Assembly: GCF_009832745.1 (NCBI RefSeq)
Contig: NZ_VRMJ01000032.1
Coordinates: 45,575-109,574 of the forward strand
Reading direction: 5' to 3'
Source of the DNA: Polaribacter septentrionalilitoris
GTDB taxonomy: Bacteria; Bacteroidota; Bacteroidia; Flavobacteriales; Flavobacteriaceae
DNA length: 64,000 nt
Shown here: piece by piece, positions 1-6,843 of the stretch
How positions within the stretch are numbered: the first letter of the stretch is position 1
How the letters are laid out: every line of letters begins with the position of its first letter
Notes under the pieces: model-generated
What the model saw: only the letters and a program-made list of their open reading frames with translations
What the model was told of the DNA's origin: nothing
Database searches by the model: none
Translations under genes and position numbers: made by a program

Positions 1-52
1 TCTACTTTTAGAACATAAGAAACTCTAATTTCAAATATTTTTTTATAGATAA

Positions 53-91
53 AACTTGTTGTACACAAGTTCTGAAAAACCAAATGTACAA
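53..91. repeat. Inverted repeats upstream of the restriction-modification promoter
   Basis: A 7-bp inverted repeat AACTTGT / ACAAGTT (53-59 and 65-71) has a 5-bp spacer. A second pair, TTGTACA (59-65) and TGTACAA (85-91), overlaps it. Both lie about 70-85 bp upstream of the methyltransferase promoter. They could be an operator or a remnant of a neighbouring element; nothing in the sequence decides which. Confidence 0.4.
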
Positions 92-119
92 TCAAACTCT
101 TAATCCGATGAAAAAATCA

Positions 120-168
120 GAATTAAATTGGAATTAAATTGGAATTTAAAAAAATGTCCGTAAATTTG
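120..168 (+). promoter_or_regulatory. Promoter of the restriction-modification operon with 11-bp tandem repeat
   Basis: A Bacteroidota-type promoter is visible: TTG at 139-141, a 19-bp spacer, and a perfect TAnnTTTG box (TAAATTTG) at 161-168. The -33 element lies in an 11-bp tandem repeat, GAATTAAATTG, at 120-130 and 131-141, with a partial third copy to 147. Transcription would start near 175, about 25 bp before the methyltransferase ATG at 200. Confidence 0.65.
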
Positions 169-191
169 TCCGTGTACGTAAAAACGTCCGC
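155..191 (+). repeat. GTCCG direct repeats flanking the -7 box
   Basis: GTCCG occurs at 156-160, 168-172 and 186-190. The first two copies have the wider context TGTCCGT and sit immediately either side of, and partly within, the TAAATTTG promoter box; the third lies downstream of the expected start of transcription. Their placement suits an operator that would block RNA polymerase, perhaps bound by the methyltransferase through its own N-terminal Arm domain. That binding is inferred. Confidence 0.5.
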
Positions 192-199
192 GAATAATT

Positions 200-2407
200 A
201 TGGCAACAATTAATTTTTATTTAGACAAACCAGACAAAAAAGGGTTTGCACCAATTCATCTACGAATAAACTGTAACGGAAGTCAAGTTAAGGTTTCTAC
301 GGGACAGAAAATAGAACCGAAAAACTTCAACAAATCCAAACAGAAAGCAATTGGATTAAATGTAGAATCTCACGAAATCAACCATTATTTGGATTTTCTA
401 AGGGAACGAGCGGATGAACTTTTACACCATTCTAACAAAAAAACCTTTGTTCAGGATGAAGTCAAAAGCGTTTTGAACGAACACATCGAGAACTATAAAG
501 AGAATAGTAATGTAAATATTGTAAAAGAACAGGTCGCTCTTTATGGAAAACCCTTCACTTTTGTGGATTTATTTGCTGGAGCTGGAGGTTTTAGTGAGGG
601 ATTTTTACAAGCTGAGCATAACAATAAATTCTTTGATTTCGTTGTTGCGAACGATATTAATGAAAATTGCGAATTAACTCACGTTGTTCGTTACAATCAC
701 CAATTAGGTTTAGACGCAGAATTTCTTAAACAAGACATAACAGAACCAGATTTTTTAGACAATTTATTAGAAAAAATTGACGGCCGTCAAATTGATGTTG
801 TCTGTGGTGGACCACCTTGTCAAAGTTTCAGTCTTGCAGGAAAAAGAAAAAAGTTTGATAAAAAAGATGATTTATTCTCTCATTATCTAGAAGTAATAAA
901 GGTTTTACAACCAAAATACTTCGTTATGGAAAATGTCAAGGGAATTTTGACAAAAGAAAAAGGCAAAATAAAAGAACTAATCATCAAAGAGATTAACTCT
1001 ATTGTTGACATAAAAGAAATTCCATTACTAATCTCATTCATTAAAAAAATACGAAAAGAATCTAATTCCTTTCTTTTTGACAGTATTATAAAACGAGTAG
1101 AATTAGAAAAACTACTTGAAAAAAATAAAAAAACTGGAAAAGCTGATTTCATCACTTTTGTAGAAAATAGATTTAGAAAATTAACGCCAAAAATTGCTGA
1201 TTACAAAACGAGTAAAACTGACGAAAATATAAATACAATTCGCCACGGTTTTAACCTTTTGGCTAGAACAAAAGAATGGGAGAAGCTAAAACGTGATATT
1301 ATAAAGGAAAAAGATTTTTGCAATATTGACAGCGACAATTTCGCAAATGCTTTCACAGATTTCCTTACGGAAATCAGTTCTGAAAATGTGATTTCAAAAA
1401 TTGAAGACGCTTTCAAAATTCTAAAAGTACCAAGTACTTATAAAAAAGATTGCGAAGACATTATTACATCTTTAAAAATCTACACAACGTCTTTTGATGA
1501 ATCCATTGAAATATTAAAATCGCATTGTAATACAAAACAAAATAAAGAGTTAGAAACGATTCTTGAAAACATTAGGCTTTATAAAATAGAACAGCCATTT
1601 GTTGCTAACGCATCAAATTATGGTGTTCCACAAAATAGAGAAAGAGTACTTTTTATAGGTTGTCGCAAAGACCAAAAGTATATTTCTGAAATTCCAGCAA
1701 CAGTTTCAGAAGAAGAAAAAGTCACCATTTTTGAAGCTTTGTATGACTTAGATTTCATAGGTAATAATCAAGAAGCTCACCGTTACGAATTGGTTGACAT
1801 TTCAGCTCAATACAATGGAACAGCCAAAAAAATGTCTAAACTTTTAAAGAAACGTAGAATTGATGGCAAGCCAATTTCAAAAGGCGGAAAATCATTTGCA
1901 GAGTGGTCAAAAAAAGGTCGATTGATTGAACGTTTCAAACCACAAACTAAGCCGTTTTATGTTAGAAATAGCGAAGCACTTGAAAATGGAGAAAAGTATT
2001 TTGACATACTAAACAATCACAAAACAAGTAACCAAAACGAAACCGTTATTGAAAGACTTGGTGTCATTTTAAAAAATGGAAACTACAGAAAAGCACAACC
2101 TGAACTTGAAAAGTTAAATCTTTCTACAAATAAGAGAAATTACAATGTTTTAAAACCAGACGAACAAAGCTCTACCATAATGACTATTGCGGACGATTAT
2201 ATTCACTATAATTCACCAAGGTCTTTAACTGTTAGAGAAATGGCACGTTTACAATCCTTTGACGACTCTTTTGTATTCCAAGGTAAACGCTCAACAGGTG
2301 GAAATAATAGAAAGACAGAAGTGCCACAATACACTTTAGTGGGTAATGCTGTTCCACCATTATTAGCAAGAGCAGTAGCAAGTGAAATTTTAAAACATAT
2401 CAAGTGA
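200..2407 (+). CDS. DNA (cytosine-5) methyltransferase with N-terminal integrase-type Arm domain
   Basis: This is the modification enzyme of a type II restriction system, transferring methyl from AdoMet to C5 of cytosine. C5-methyltransferase blocks are clear: motif I DLFAGAGG (about 123-130), motif IV GGPPCQS with catalytic Cys207, motif VI ENV (244-246), motif VIII QNRERV (478-483), and motifs IX and X near the C-terminus (REMARLQ, TLVGNAVPP). Residues 1 to about 75 instead resemble the Arm DNA-binding domain of Bacteroidota tyrosine integrases (INFYLDK, KKGFAPIHLR, VSTGQKI, IN.YL). No recombinase catalytic domain follows. A lysine-rich, mostly helical insert of about 215 residues separates motifs VI and VIII, which explains the length of 735 aa against a usual 330-500. 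The stop overlaps the endonuclease start by 4 bp. ATG chosen because it begins the Arm domain exactly and follows the promoter closely. Confidence 0.93.
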   Translation: MATINFYLDKPDKKGFAPIHLRINCNGSQVKVSTGQKIEPKNFNKSKQKAIGLNVESHEINHYLDFLRERADELLHHSNKKTFVQDEVKSVLNEHIENYKENSNVNIVKEQVALYGKPFTFVDLFAGAGGFSEGFLQAEHNNKFFDFVVANDINENCELTHVVRYNHQLGLDAEFLKQDITEPDFLDNLLEKIDGRQIDVVCGGPPCQSFSLAGKRKKFDKKDDLFSHYLEVIKVLQPKYFVMENVKGILTKEKGKIKELIIKEINSIVDIKEIPLLISFIKKIRKESNSFLFDSIIKRVELEKLLEKNKKTGKADFITFVENRFRKLTPKIADYKTSKTDENINTIRHGFNLLARTKEWEKLKRDIIKEKDFCNIDSDNFANAFTDFLTEISSENVISKIEDAFKILKVPSTYKKDCEDIITSLKIYTTSFDESIEILKSHCNTKQNKELETILENIRLYKIEQPFVANASNYGVPQNRERVLFIGCRKDQKYISEIPATVSEEEKVTIFEALYDLDFIGNNQEAHRYELVDISAQYNGTAKKMSKLLKKRRIDGKPISKGGKSFAEWSKKGRLIERFKPQTKPFYVRNSEALENGEKYFDILNNHKTSNQNETVIERLGVILKNGNYRKAQPELEKLNLSTNKRNYNVLKPDEQSSTIMTIADDYIHYNSPRSLTVREMARLQSFDDSFVFQGKRSTGGNNRKTEVPQYTLVGNAVPPLLARAVASEILKHIK

Positions 2408-3585
2408 GAAAACTTACAACCGCAGAACAAGAAAAGATAAAATTACTGACTAAAAACCAAGTTTCTCTTACTTTAATTGAACCAACCGAAACAGGATTAA
2501 AAAAATCTATAATGGATGCGACAGGTTCTGTTCGTAACTATTTAAAAAGTGAAAATATCCACGATTACGAATTACAAAGTCAAGGAACGGAGAGTAAAGT
2601 AATGATTCCAGCAATTATTCATACTGGTTTTAAGACTGTAGAATCTAAAGCATCTTTATATCGTCCTTCAACCAAAAAGGGCGACCCAAGGATTTGGTTT
2701 TATAGCCTAACAAAGGTTGCTGAGCCAAACGATATTATTGGAATAACTTACTTTGATAACCGATTTCAAGTTTTTAACTTAACAAAATTAGATATCAGAG
2801 AATTGATTAATTCTTCAATTCTGAATCCATTTCAAGAGTTAATTAACGCAATTAACACAACCGAAAATGAAGTAGCTTTTGAGCTTTTAGCAATGTTAAG
2901 AAAAATTGCCAATGCTGGCCCAATTCCTTCTATGGTTGATGCTGACACTTCTGTAGGACGAACACTTGAAACAGCTCTTGGAATTGACATTAATTCTTCT
3001 AAACAACCAGATTATAAAGGAATTGAGCTTAAATCGTTTAGAAACAGCAGAACAAATCGAAAAAATCTATTTGCACAAGTTCCAGATTGGAAATTGAGTA
3101 AATTTAAAAGTTCGGCAGAAATTCTTGATAACTTCGGCTATGAACGAGAAGAGGATTTTAAGCTGTATTGCACAGTTTCGGCAATTACGAGAAACTCGCA
3201 AGGCTTGAATTTAAGAATCGATAGTGACATTAAACAATTGATTGAAAACTCTGATAAACCAGAAGTTGGCGATTTTGTGGTTTGGACGTTAGACAAACTT
3301 CACAATCGACTAAAATCTAAACATAAAGAAACGTTTTGGGTAGAAGCTGAAAGTACCAGAATAAATGACCGAGAACATTTTCAATATAAATTAGTTGAGC
3401 ATACAAAAAAACCAATTACATCTCAATTTGATTTACTAATTGAACAAGGAATTATAACGCTTGACCATTTAATTAAGCGAAACTCAAAAGGGAAAGTGGT
3501 CGAAAAAGGTCCATTGTTTAAAATCAAACCAAAAGGAATTGAATTACTTTTTCCACCAAGTGAAAAGTATAATTTAATGTTATAA
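2404..3585 (+). CDS. MvaI/BcnI-family type II restriction endonuclease
   Basis: This is the cutting partner of the upstream methyltransferase. The core at about 180-300 matches the MvaI/BcnI family: GRTLE..LGI, then QPDYKGIELKS, giving D203-X4-E208-X-K210, the same spacing as the PD-ExK active site of MvaI. MvaI itself is about 250 aa and monomeric and cuts CC/WGG, while BcnI cuts CCSGG. Here the protein is 393 aa, with about 170 residues before the core that I cannot assign beyond a possible DNA-contacting or accessory role. The start is GTG in a GTGA overlap with the methyltransferase stop, so the two are translationally coupled and the methylase is made first. Recognition of a CCNGG-like site is inferred from family only. 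Confidence 0.88.
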   Translation: MRKLTTAEQEKIKLLTKNQVSLTLIEPTETGLKKSIMDATGSVRNYLKSENIHDYELQSQGTESKVMIPAIIHTGFKTVESKASLYRPSTKKGDPRIWFYSLTKVAEPNDIIGITYFDNRFQVFNLTKLDIRELINSSILNPFQELINAINTTENEVAFELLAMLRKIANAGPIPSMVDADTSVGRTLETALGIDINSSKQPDYKGIELKSFRNSRTNRKNLFAQVPDWKLSKFKSSAEILDNFGYEREEDFKLYCTVSAITRNSQGLNLRIDSDIKQLIENSDKPEVGDFVVWTLDKLHNRLKSKHKETFWVEAESTRINDREHFQYKLVEHTKKPITSQFDLLIEQGIITLDHLIKRNSKGKVVEKGPLFKIKPKGIELLFPPSEKYNLML

Positions 3586-3636
3586 CAGAATTATACATCA
3601 AGAAATACGTCTCTTAACCCAACTTTCACTCCATCA

Positions 3637-3703
3637 GCATCCGATAATCATTGCATCAGGAGGCAATAAAATTTCAATGCGGATGCAATAAGCCTTGTTT
3701 TTG
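3637..3703 (+). terminator. Inverted repeat after the restriction operon, possible terminator
   Basis: ATTGCATC (3650-3657) and GATGCAAT (3682-3689) form a perfect 8-bp inverted repeat, and an overlapping pair GCATCCG / CGGATGC (3637-3643, 3680-3686) offers an alternative fold. A short T-rich tract follows at 3694-3703. It could end the restriction transcript, but the T-run is interrupted, so the call is weak. It could also be scar sequence from integration of the restriction genes. Confidence 0.35.
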
Positions 3704-3710
3704 GGCAAAA

Positions 3711-3742
3711 AAAATCCCAATAACCGAAGTTATTGGGATTTT
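3711..3742. terminator. Bidirectional rho-independent terminator
   Basis: A perfect 14-bp stem (3711-3724 with 3729-3742) closes on a CGAA loop and has A-tracts on one side and T-tracts on the other. It lies just past the stop of the HU-like gene and faces the restriction operon, so it can end transcription from both sides. Confidence 0.85.
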
Positions 3743-3763
3743 GTAAGCTACAAGTTTTTACGA

Positions 3764-4147
3764 CTAACTTGCTTTTTGAAAAGTAAGATTCTTTAGCAAA
3801 TTGCGTAACTTCTTGGCAGGTCTAAAAATAATTCTAGAATTGGTAATGTTAGCTGCAGATACTTCTGCCTCTGTAGTTACTCCTTCTGAACTTAAACTTA
3901 CTTGAAAATTACCTAGTTTGCCCAAACGCACAATGCGCCCTTGCCCCAACTCTCTTACAATGTTTTGTTCCAGTACGTTTAGTACTGCCAAACAATCGGT
4001 TTCTGTAACCGTACATTGATCAGAAATCTGTTCTGCAAGGGTTTCAAAATCTACACTTCCGTTTGTTTTTACTGCAGCATAATATTTTTTTGGTGCAGTA
4101 ATATCTTGAGGATTTACCCTCTCTAATGGTCTAAATTTTATTGCCAT
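3764..4147 (-). CDS. HU-related DNA-binding protein (HU-HIG type)
   Basis: A 127-aa nucleoid-type protein of the Bacteroidota HU-related family, longer than canonical HU (about 90 aa). The N-terminus (AIKFRPLERVNPQD, then KYYA) and the block GRIVRLGKLGNFQVSLSSEG are characteristic; the latter corresponds to the base of the DNA-binding beta arm. The C-terminal RIIFRPAKKLRNLL matches the family tail. It is monocistronic, ends in a strong terminator, and has almost 600 bp of non-coding DNA upstream. Its specific role is not deducible; nucleoid organisation or gene silencing is likely for the family. Confidence 0.85.
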   Translation of the reverse strand: MAIKFRPLERVNPQDITAPKKYYAAVKTNGSVDFETLAEQISDQCTVTETDCLAVLNVLEQNIVRELGQGRIVRLGKLGNFQVSLSSEGVTTEAEVSAANITNSRIIFRPAKKLRNLLKNLTFQKAS

Positions 4148-4454
4148 TTTTATATGTATTTAATTAAAAAAATTACAACACTTCTTTTAAGAGGCTGTTT
4201 TACGACACCTCTTCGTTTTTAGAAAACTCAACAAATTATTGTCTTATACTTTACGAATTTTAAGTATAAATTATACAGCCCTATAAGTTGTATAAGAGTG
4301 TTTGCAAAAAAGTTACGCCATGTGTTTACCAGCTGCAAGATGTTGGCTTGCAATTAAATATTAACAAAATATTTTTGGTAAGCTGTAAGAAGTATTGTAA
4401 TTTTGAAGTACGAAAACGAAATTACGAAACACTTACAGTGTTACCGATTTTACA

Positions 4455-4488
4455 AAAAGTCTTAAAGCAACATCTTTAAGGCTTTTTT
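4455..4488 (+). terminator. Plus-strand rho-independent terminator with no recognised gene
   Basis: Stem 4455-4467 pairs with 4474-4486 (one G-T pair) around loop CAACAT, followed by a T-run. No annotated plus-strand gene lies upstream within 850 bp, so the transcript it ends is unknown. Confidence 0.7.
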
Positions 4489-4702
4489 GTTGTGGTAAAG
4501 ATAAGAAGAATCCTTTTTTTAATTCACTAATAGTTATACAGACTTATCAACAGAAAAACATGTTTTAAAAGCATAAAAATCATCATAAAACACTGATTAA
4601 CATATTTTTATATATTTTTTAAAGAAATTCAAAAGTCATCAGTAAAAATTCTAAAATATCTTTTAAAACCATAAAACGCATACTTTGTGTATGCTACTAA
4701 TA

Positions 4703-4735
4703 TTGCTTTTTAAAGAAAAAAACTTCGTATTTTTG
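4703..4735 (+). promoter_or_regulatory. Promoter of the sterol-desaturase-type gene
   Basis: TATTTTTG at 4728-4735 matches TAnnTTTG, with a TTG at 4703-4705 and a 22-bp spacer (slightly long). The ATG at 4743 is only 7 bp beyond the box, so the transcript would be nearly or fully leaderless. Confidence 0.55.
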
Positions 4736-4742
4736 TAGTAAC

Positions 4743-5627
4743 ATGAATAAATACATAGACATCATAAAAAGCTCGTATGCTGATTATTGGAACTACATCA
4801 AACAGTCTGTTTTGATGGAGTTGAATTGGGAGAATTATTTCTATGTATTAATCATGATTTCTTTGGTAGTTTGGGGTTTGGAAGCACTTTTTCCGTGGCG
4901 TAAAAACCAATCGTTATTTCGAAAAGATTTTTGGTTAGATACGTTTTATATGTTCTTCAATTTCTTTTTACTAAATTTAATTGTGCTTACAGCACTTTCT
5001 AACACAGCTGCTGCATTTTTTAATGATATGTTAGCATTTGTTGGGGTATCTATTTCTAGTTTTCAGTTGTTAGAAATCAATACACTTTCTTTTCCTGCTA
5101 GGATCTTTATCTTTTTTATTGTGGTTGATTTTGTGCAATGGTGGACACACCGATTGTTACATAGATCTGAATTTCTTTGGAACTTTCATAAAGTGCATCA
5201 CTCTGTAAAACAAATGGGATTTGCTGCACATTTGCGCTATCATTGGATGGAGCCTGTAGTATATAACTCTTTACGATACATTCCATTGGCTATTATTGGT
5301 GGTTTTTCTGCACAAGATGTTGTCTTTGTGCATTTTTTTAATATTGCTATAGGGCACTTAAATCATGCCAATATCAACTGGGATTATGGTGTGTTAAAAT
5401 ATGTGTTTAACAACCCAAAAATGCACATTTGGCATCATGCCAAAGCATTGCCTGAGGATAGAAAGTTTGGTGTTAATTTTGGTTTGACGTTGAGTATTTG
5501 GGACTATATTTTTAAAACCAATTACATACCGTATTCTGGGAGAGATATTGAATTGGGTTTTGAGGGTGATCGTGATTTTCCTAAGGGGTTTATACAGCAA
5601 GAATTGTATCCTTTGAGTAAGAAGTAA
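4743..5627 (+). CDS. Sterol desaturase / fatty acid hydroxylase family membrane protein
   Basis: A di-iron, membrane-bound hydroxylase of the fatty acid hydroxylase superfamily. The histidine boxes are complete: HRLLH (136-140), HKVHH (149-153), HLNH (205-208) and HIWHH (228-232). Three or four hydrophobic segments lie at about 32-50, 66-85, 118-133 and 175-200, placing the metal centre on the cytoplasmic face. The length of 294 aa is typical. Substrate is unknown: sterols are not expected here, and candidates are carotenoids, fatty acids or lipid headgroups. The gene stands alone with its own promoter and no lipid gene beside it. Confidence 0.85.
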   Translation: MNKYIDIIKSSYADYWNYIKQSVLMELNWENYFYVLIMISLVVWGLEALFPWRKNQSLFRKDFWLDTFYMFFNFFLLNLIVLTALSNTAAAFFNDMLAFVGVSISSFQLLEINTLSFPARIFIFFIVVDFVQWWTHRLLHRSEFLWNFHKVHHSVKQMGFAAHLRYHWMEPVVYNSLRYIPLAIIGGFSAQDVVFVHFFNIAIGHLNHANINWDYGVLKYVFNNPKMHIWHHAKALPEDRKFGVNFGLTLSIWDYIFKTNYIPYSGRDIELGFEGDRDFPKGFIQQELYPLSKK

Positions 5628-5925
5628 ATTTTTTCTTTTTTACATTTTTTTTTCCATTGATCAAAAGAAACAAAAAAATCTAGACGTATTTTATTATTCT
5701 TAAATTCTACTTTTTATTCCATTATCGTGTCCAGACCGTAAACTCTTTGGACACTTGCCATTACATAAAAATTGAATTTTGACGAATATAAAATAGGTCT
5801 AATTGCGAAGTGTCTCATCTCTCTTTTTTCTTTTCTACCCCCTTATTTTCAACTCTTCCTTGTTAGTTCAAGTAATCTTTGAAGCATAAAAAAATTGTAT
5901 CAAGAACTGAGCTCAATTATTGATT
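5628..5925. other. AT-rich intergenic stretch before the repeat block
   Basis: About 300 bp between the hydroxylase stop and the repeats. It contains a T-rich tract at 5628-5653 that could weakly end transcription, but I see no convincing hairpin, gene or RNA. Confidence 0.4.
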
Positions 5926-5965
5926 CCAGGAGATTGCCACTACGTTCCTCCTCGCAATGACAGAC
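5926..5965. repeat. REP-like intergenic element (GATTGC...GCAATGA type)
   Basis: The sequence from about 5931 to 5963 begins AGATTGCCACTACG and ends TCCTCGCAATGACAG, giving an ATTGC / GCAAT inverted repeat around a GTTCCTCCT core. Reversed, it reads TGTCATTGCGAGGA..., a form I recognise as a common interspersed element of Bacteroidota and some other phyla. A copy count in the genome would confirm it. Confidence 0.6.
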
Positions 5966-5967
5966 TT

Positions 5968-6060
5968 CACCATCAACCATCAACCAAAAACCAACAACCA
6001 AAAACCAACAACCAACAACCAACAACCAACAACCATCAACCATTAACCAAAAACCAACCT
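5968..6060. repeat. Degenerate tandem repeat of CAACCAA / CAACAAC units
   Basis: About 13 degenerate copies of a 7-bp unit (forms CCAACAA, CCAAAAA, CCATCAA) run directly into the stop codon of the phosphatase gene on the other strand. No spacers of CRISPR type are present. It looks like a replication-slippage tract and may vary in length between strains. Confidence 0.8.
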
Positions 6061-6790
6061 ACTTATTCCGTCCTTTTTCATTCGGATATAAAGAAGGCAA
6101 ATCATCACTTTGAAAAAACGCTTTGGTATCGATATTCATACCAGTTACTTTGCCTTTAAAAGCAGCACCAGTATCAATATTCCAAACATTAATCGCATTC
6201 ATGGGCGTTGATTCGCCATAATTAGTGGTGGGTGTATGGCCAATGTAGATTTCTTTATAATGCCTCAACCTTTTTGGATATAAGGCATGGTCTAAATCAA
6301 TTTTTCTGTCCATTGCCAAAGCCATTTCCCACAAGGTTCTATCCGTGCAAAACTTATGGGTAAATGTTTCTTTTTCTACGCCATGCATGGAAGTAAAACC
6401 AGCATGCAAAAACAATCTATTTTCATCATCTAAATGATACATGGGCATATTTTCGAAGAATAGAAGATGTTCTTTTTTCTCTTGTTCTGAAAAACTTGCA
6501 TAGCTTTCCATAGTTTCTTTACCACCATGTTGATACCAAGACGGATTTACATCATTATTATCTTTTAACCAATTCTGACACCAAACATCATGATTCCCTT
6601 TGATAAAGATACAATTGAATTTTTGAGACAACTCTAATAAAAATTGAACAACTTGTGCAGACTCACTCCAACCGTCTACATAATCGCCCATAAAAATAAG
6701 TTGGTCTTCTTCTTGAATTTCTAATTGATTTAAGACTTGGAGTAAAGCTTTTAATCCTCCATGAATATCTCCAATAGCAAAAGTTCTCAT
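6059..6790 (-). CDS. Calcineurin-type metallophosphatase (PP2A-like serine/threonine phosphatase or ApaH-like)
   Basis: The binuclear metal site motifs of the phosphoprotein phosphatase superfamily are all present: GDIHG (7-11), GDYVDG (35-40), GNHD (65-68), then LHAGF (about 128) and IGHTPT (about 200). It is soluble and has no signal peptide. Substrates may be phosphoproteins or dinucleoside polyphosphates (ApaH/PrpE-like); the sequence does not separate these. The 243-aa length is complete for the family. Its stop codon abuts the heptamer repeat tract. It lies 53 bp downstream of the Omp85-like gene's end but is read in the same direction, upstream of nothing else. Confidence 0.87.
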   Translation of the reverse strand: MRTFAIGDIHGGLKALLQVLNQLEIQEEDQLIFMGDYVDGWSESAQVVQFLLELSQKFNCIFIKGNHDVWCQNWLKDNNDVNPSWYQHGGKETMESYASFSEQEKKEHLLFFENMPMYHLDDENRLFLHAGFTSMHGVEKETFTHKFCTDRTLWEMALAMDRKIDLDHALYPKRLRHYKEIYIGHTPTTNYGESTPMNAINVWNIDTGAAFKGKVTGMNIDTKAFFQSDDLPSLYPNEKGRNK

Positions 6791-6843
6791 TCGTTTTGTT
6801 TTTGCAAAACTAAGTGTTAATTCTAAAAAAGTGAAGTCGTTTC

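Larger units (their letters stand above)
4148..4742. other. 595-bp intergenic region with an unexplained terminator
   Basis: No convincing protein gene is seen. A 63-codon TTG-start frame at 4288-4479 has no family resemblance and runs its stop into a terminator stem, so I do not call it. The region holds the HU-like promoter side, a small hairpin-forming stretch near 4335-4355 (TGCAAG / CTTGCA), a plus-strand terminator at 4455-4488 and the promoter of the next gene. A small RNA ending at that terminator is possible. Confidence 0.5.

Noticed and set aside
3586..3710. Possible integron-type recombination site after the endonuclease gene
   Set aside because: No matching GTTRRRY core pair could be found; only ordinary inverted repeats are present.
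4288..4479. 63-codon TTG-start frame in the long gap before the hydroxylase gene
   Set aside because: No family resemblance, weak start, and its stop lies inside a terminator stem, so it is more likely non-coding.
5968..6060. Possible CRISPR array
   Set aside because: Units are 7 bp and contiguous, with no spacers and no cas genes in the window.
5920..6159. 79-codon plus-strand frame across the repeat tract
   Set aside because: It is made of the repeat (Asn, Gln, Pro, Thr) and runs into the phosphatase gene on the other strand.
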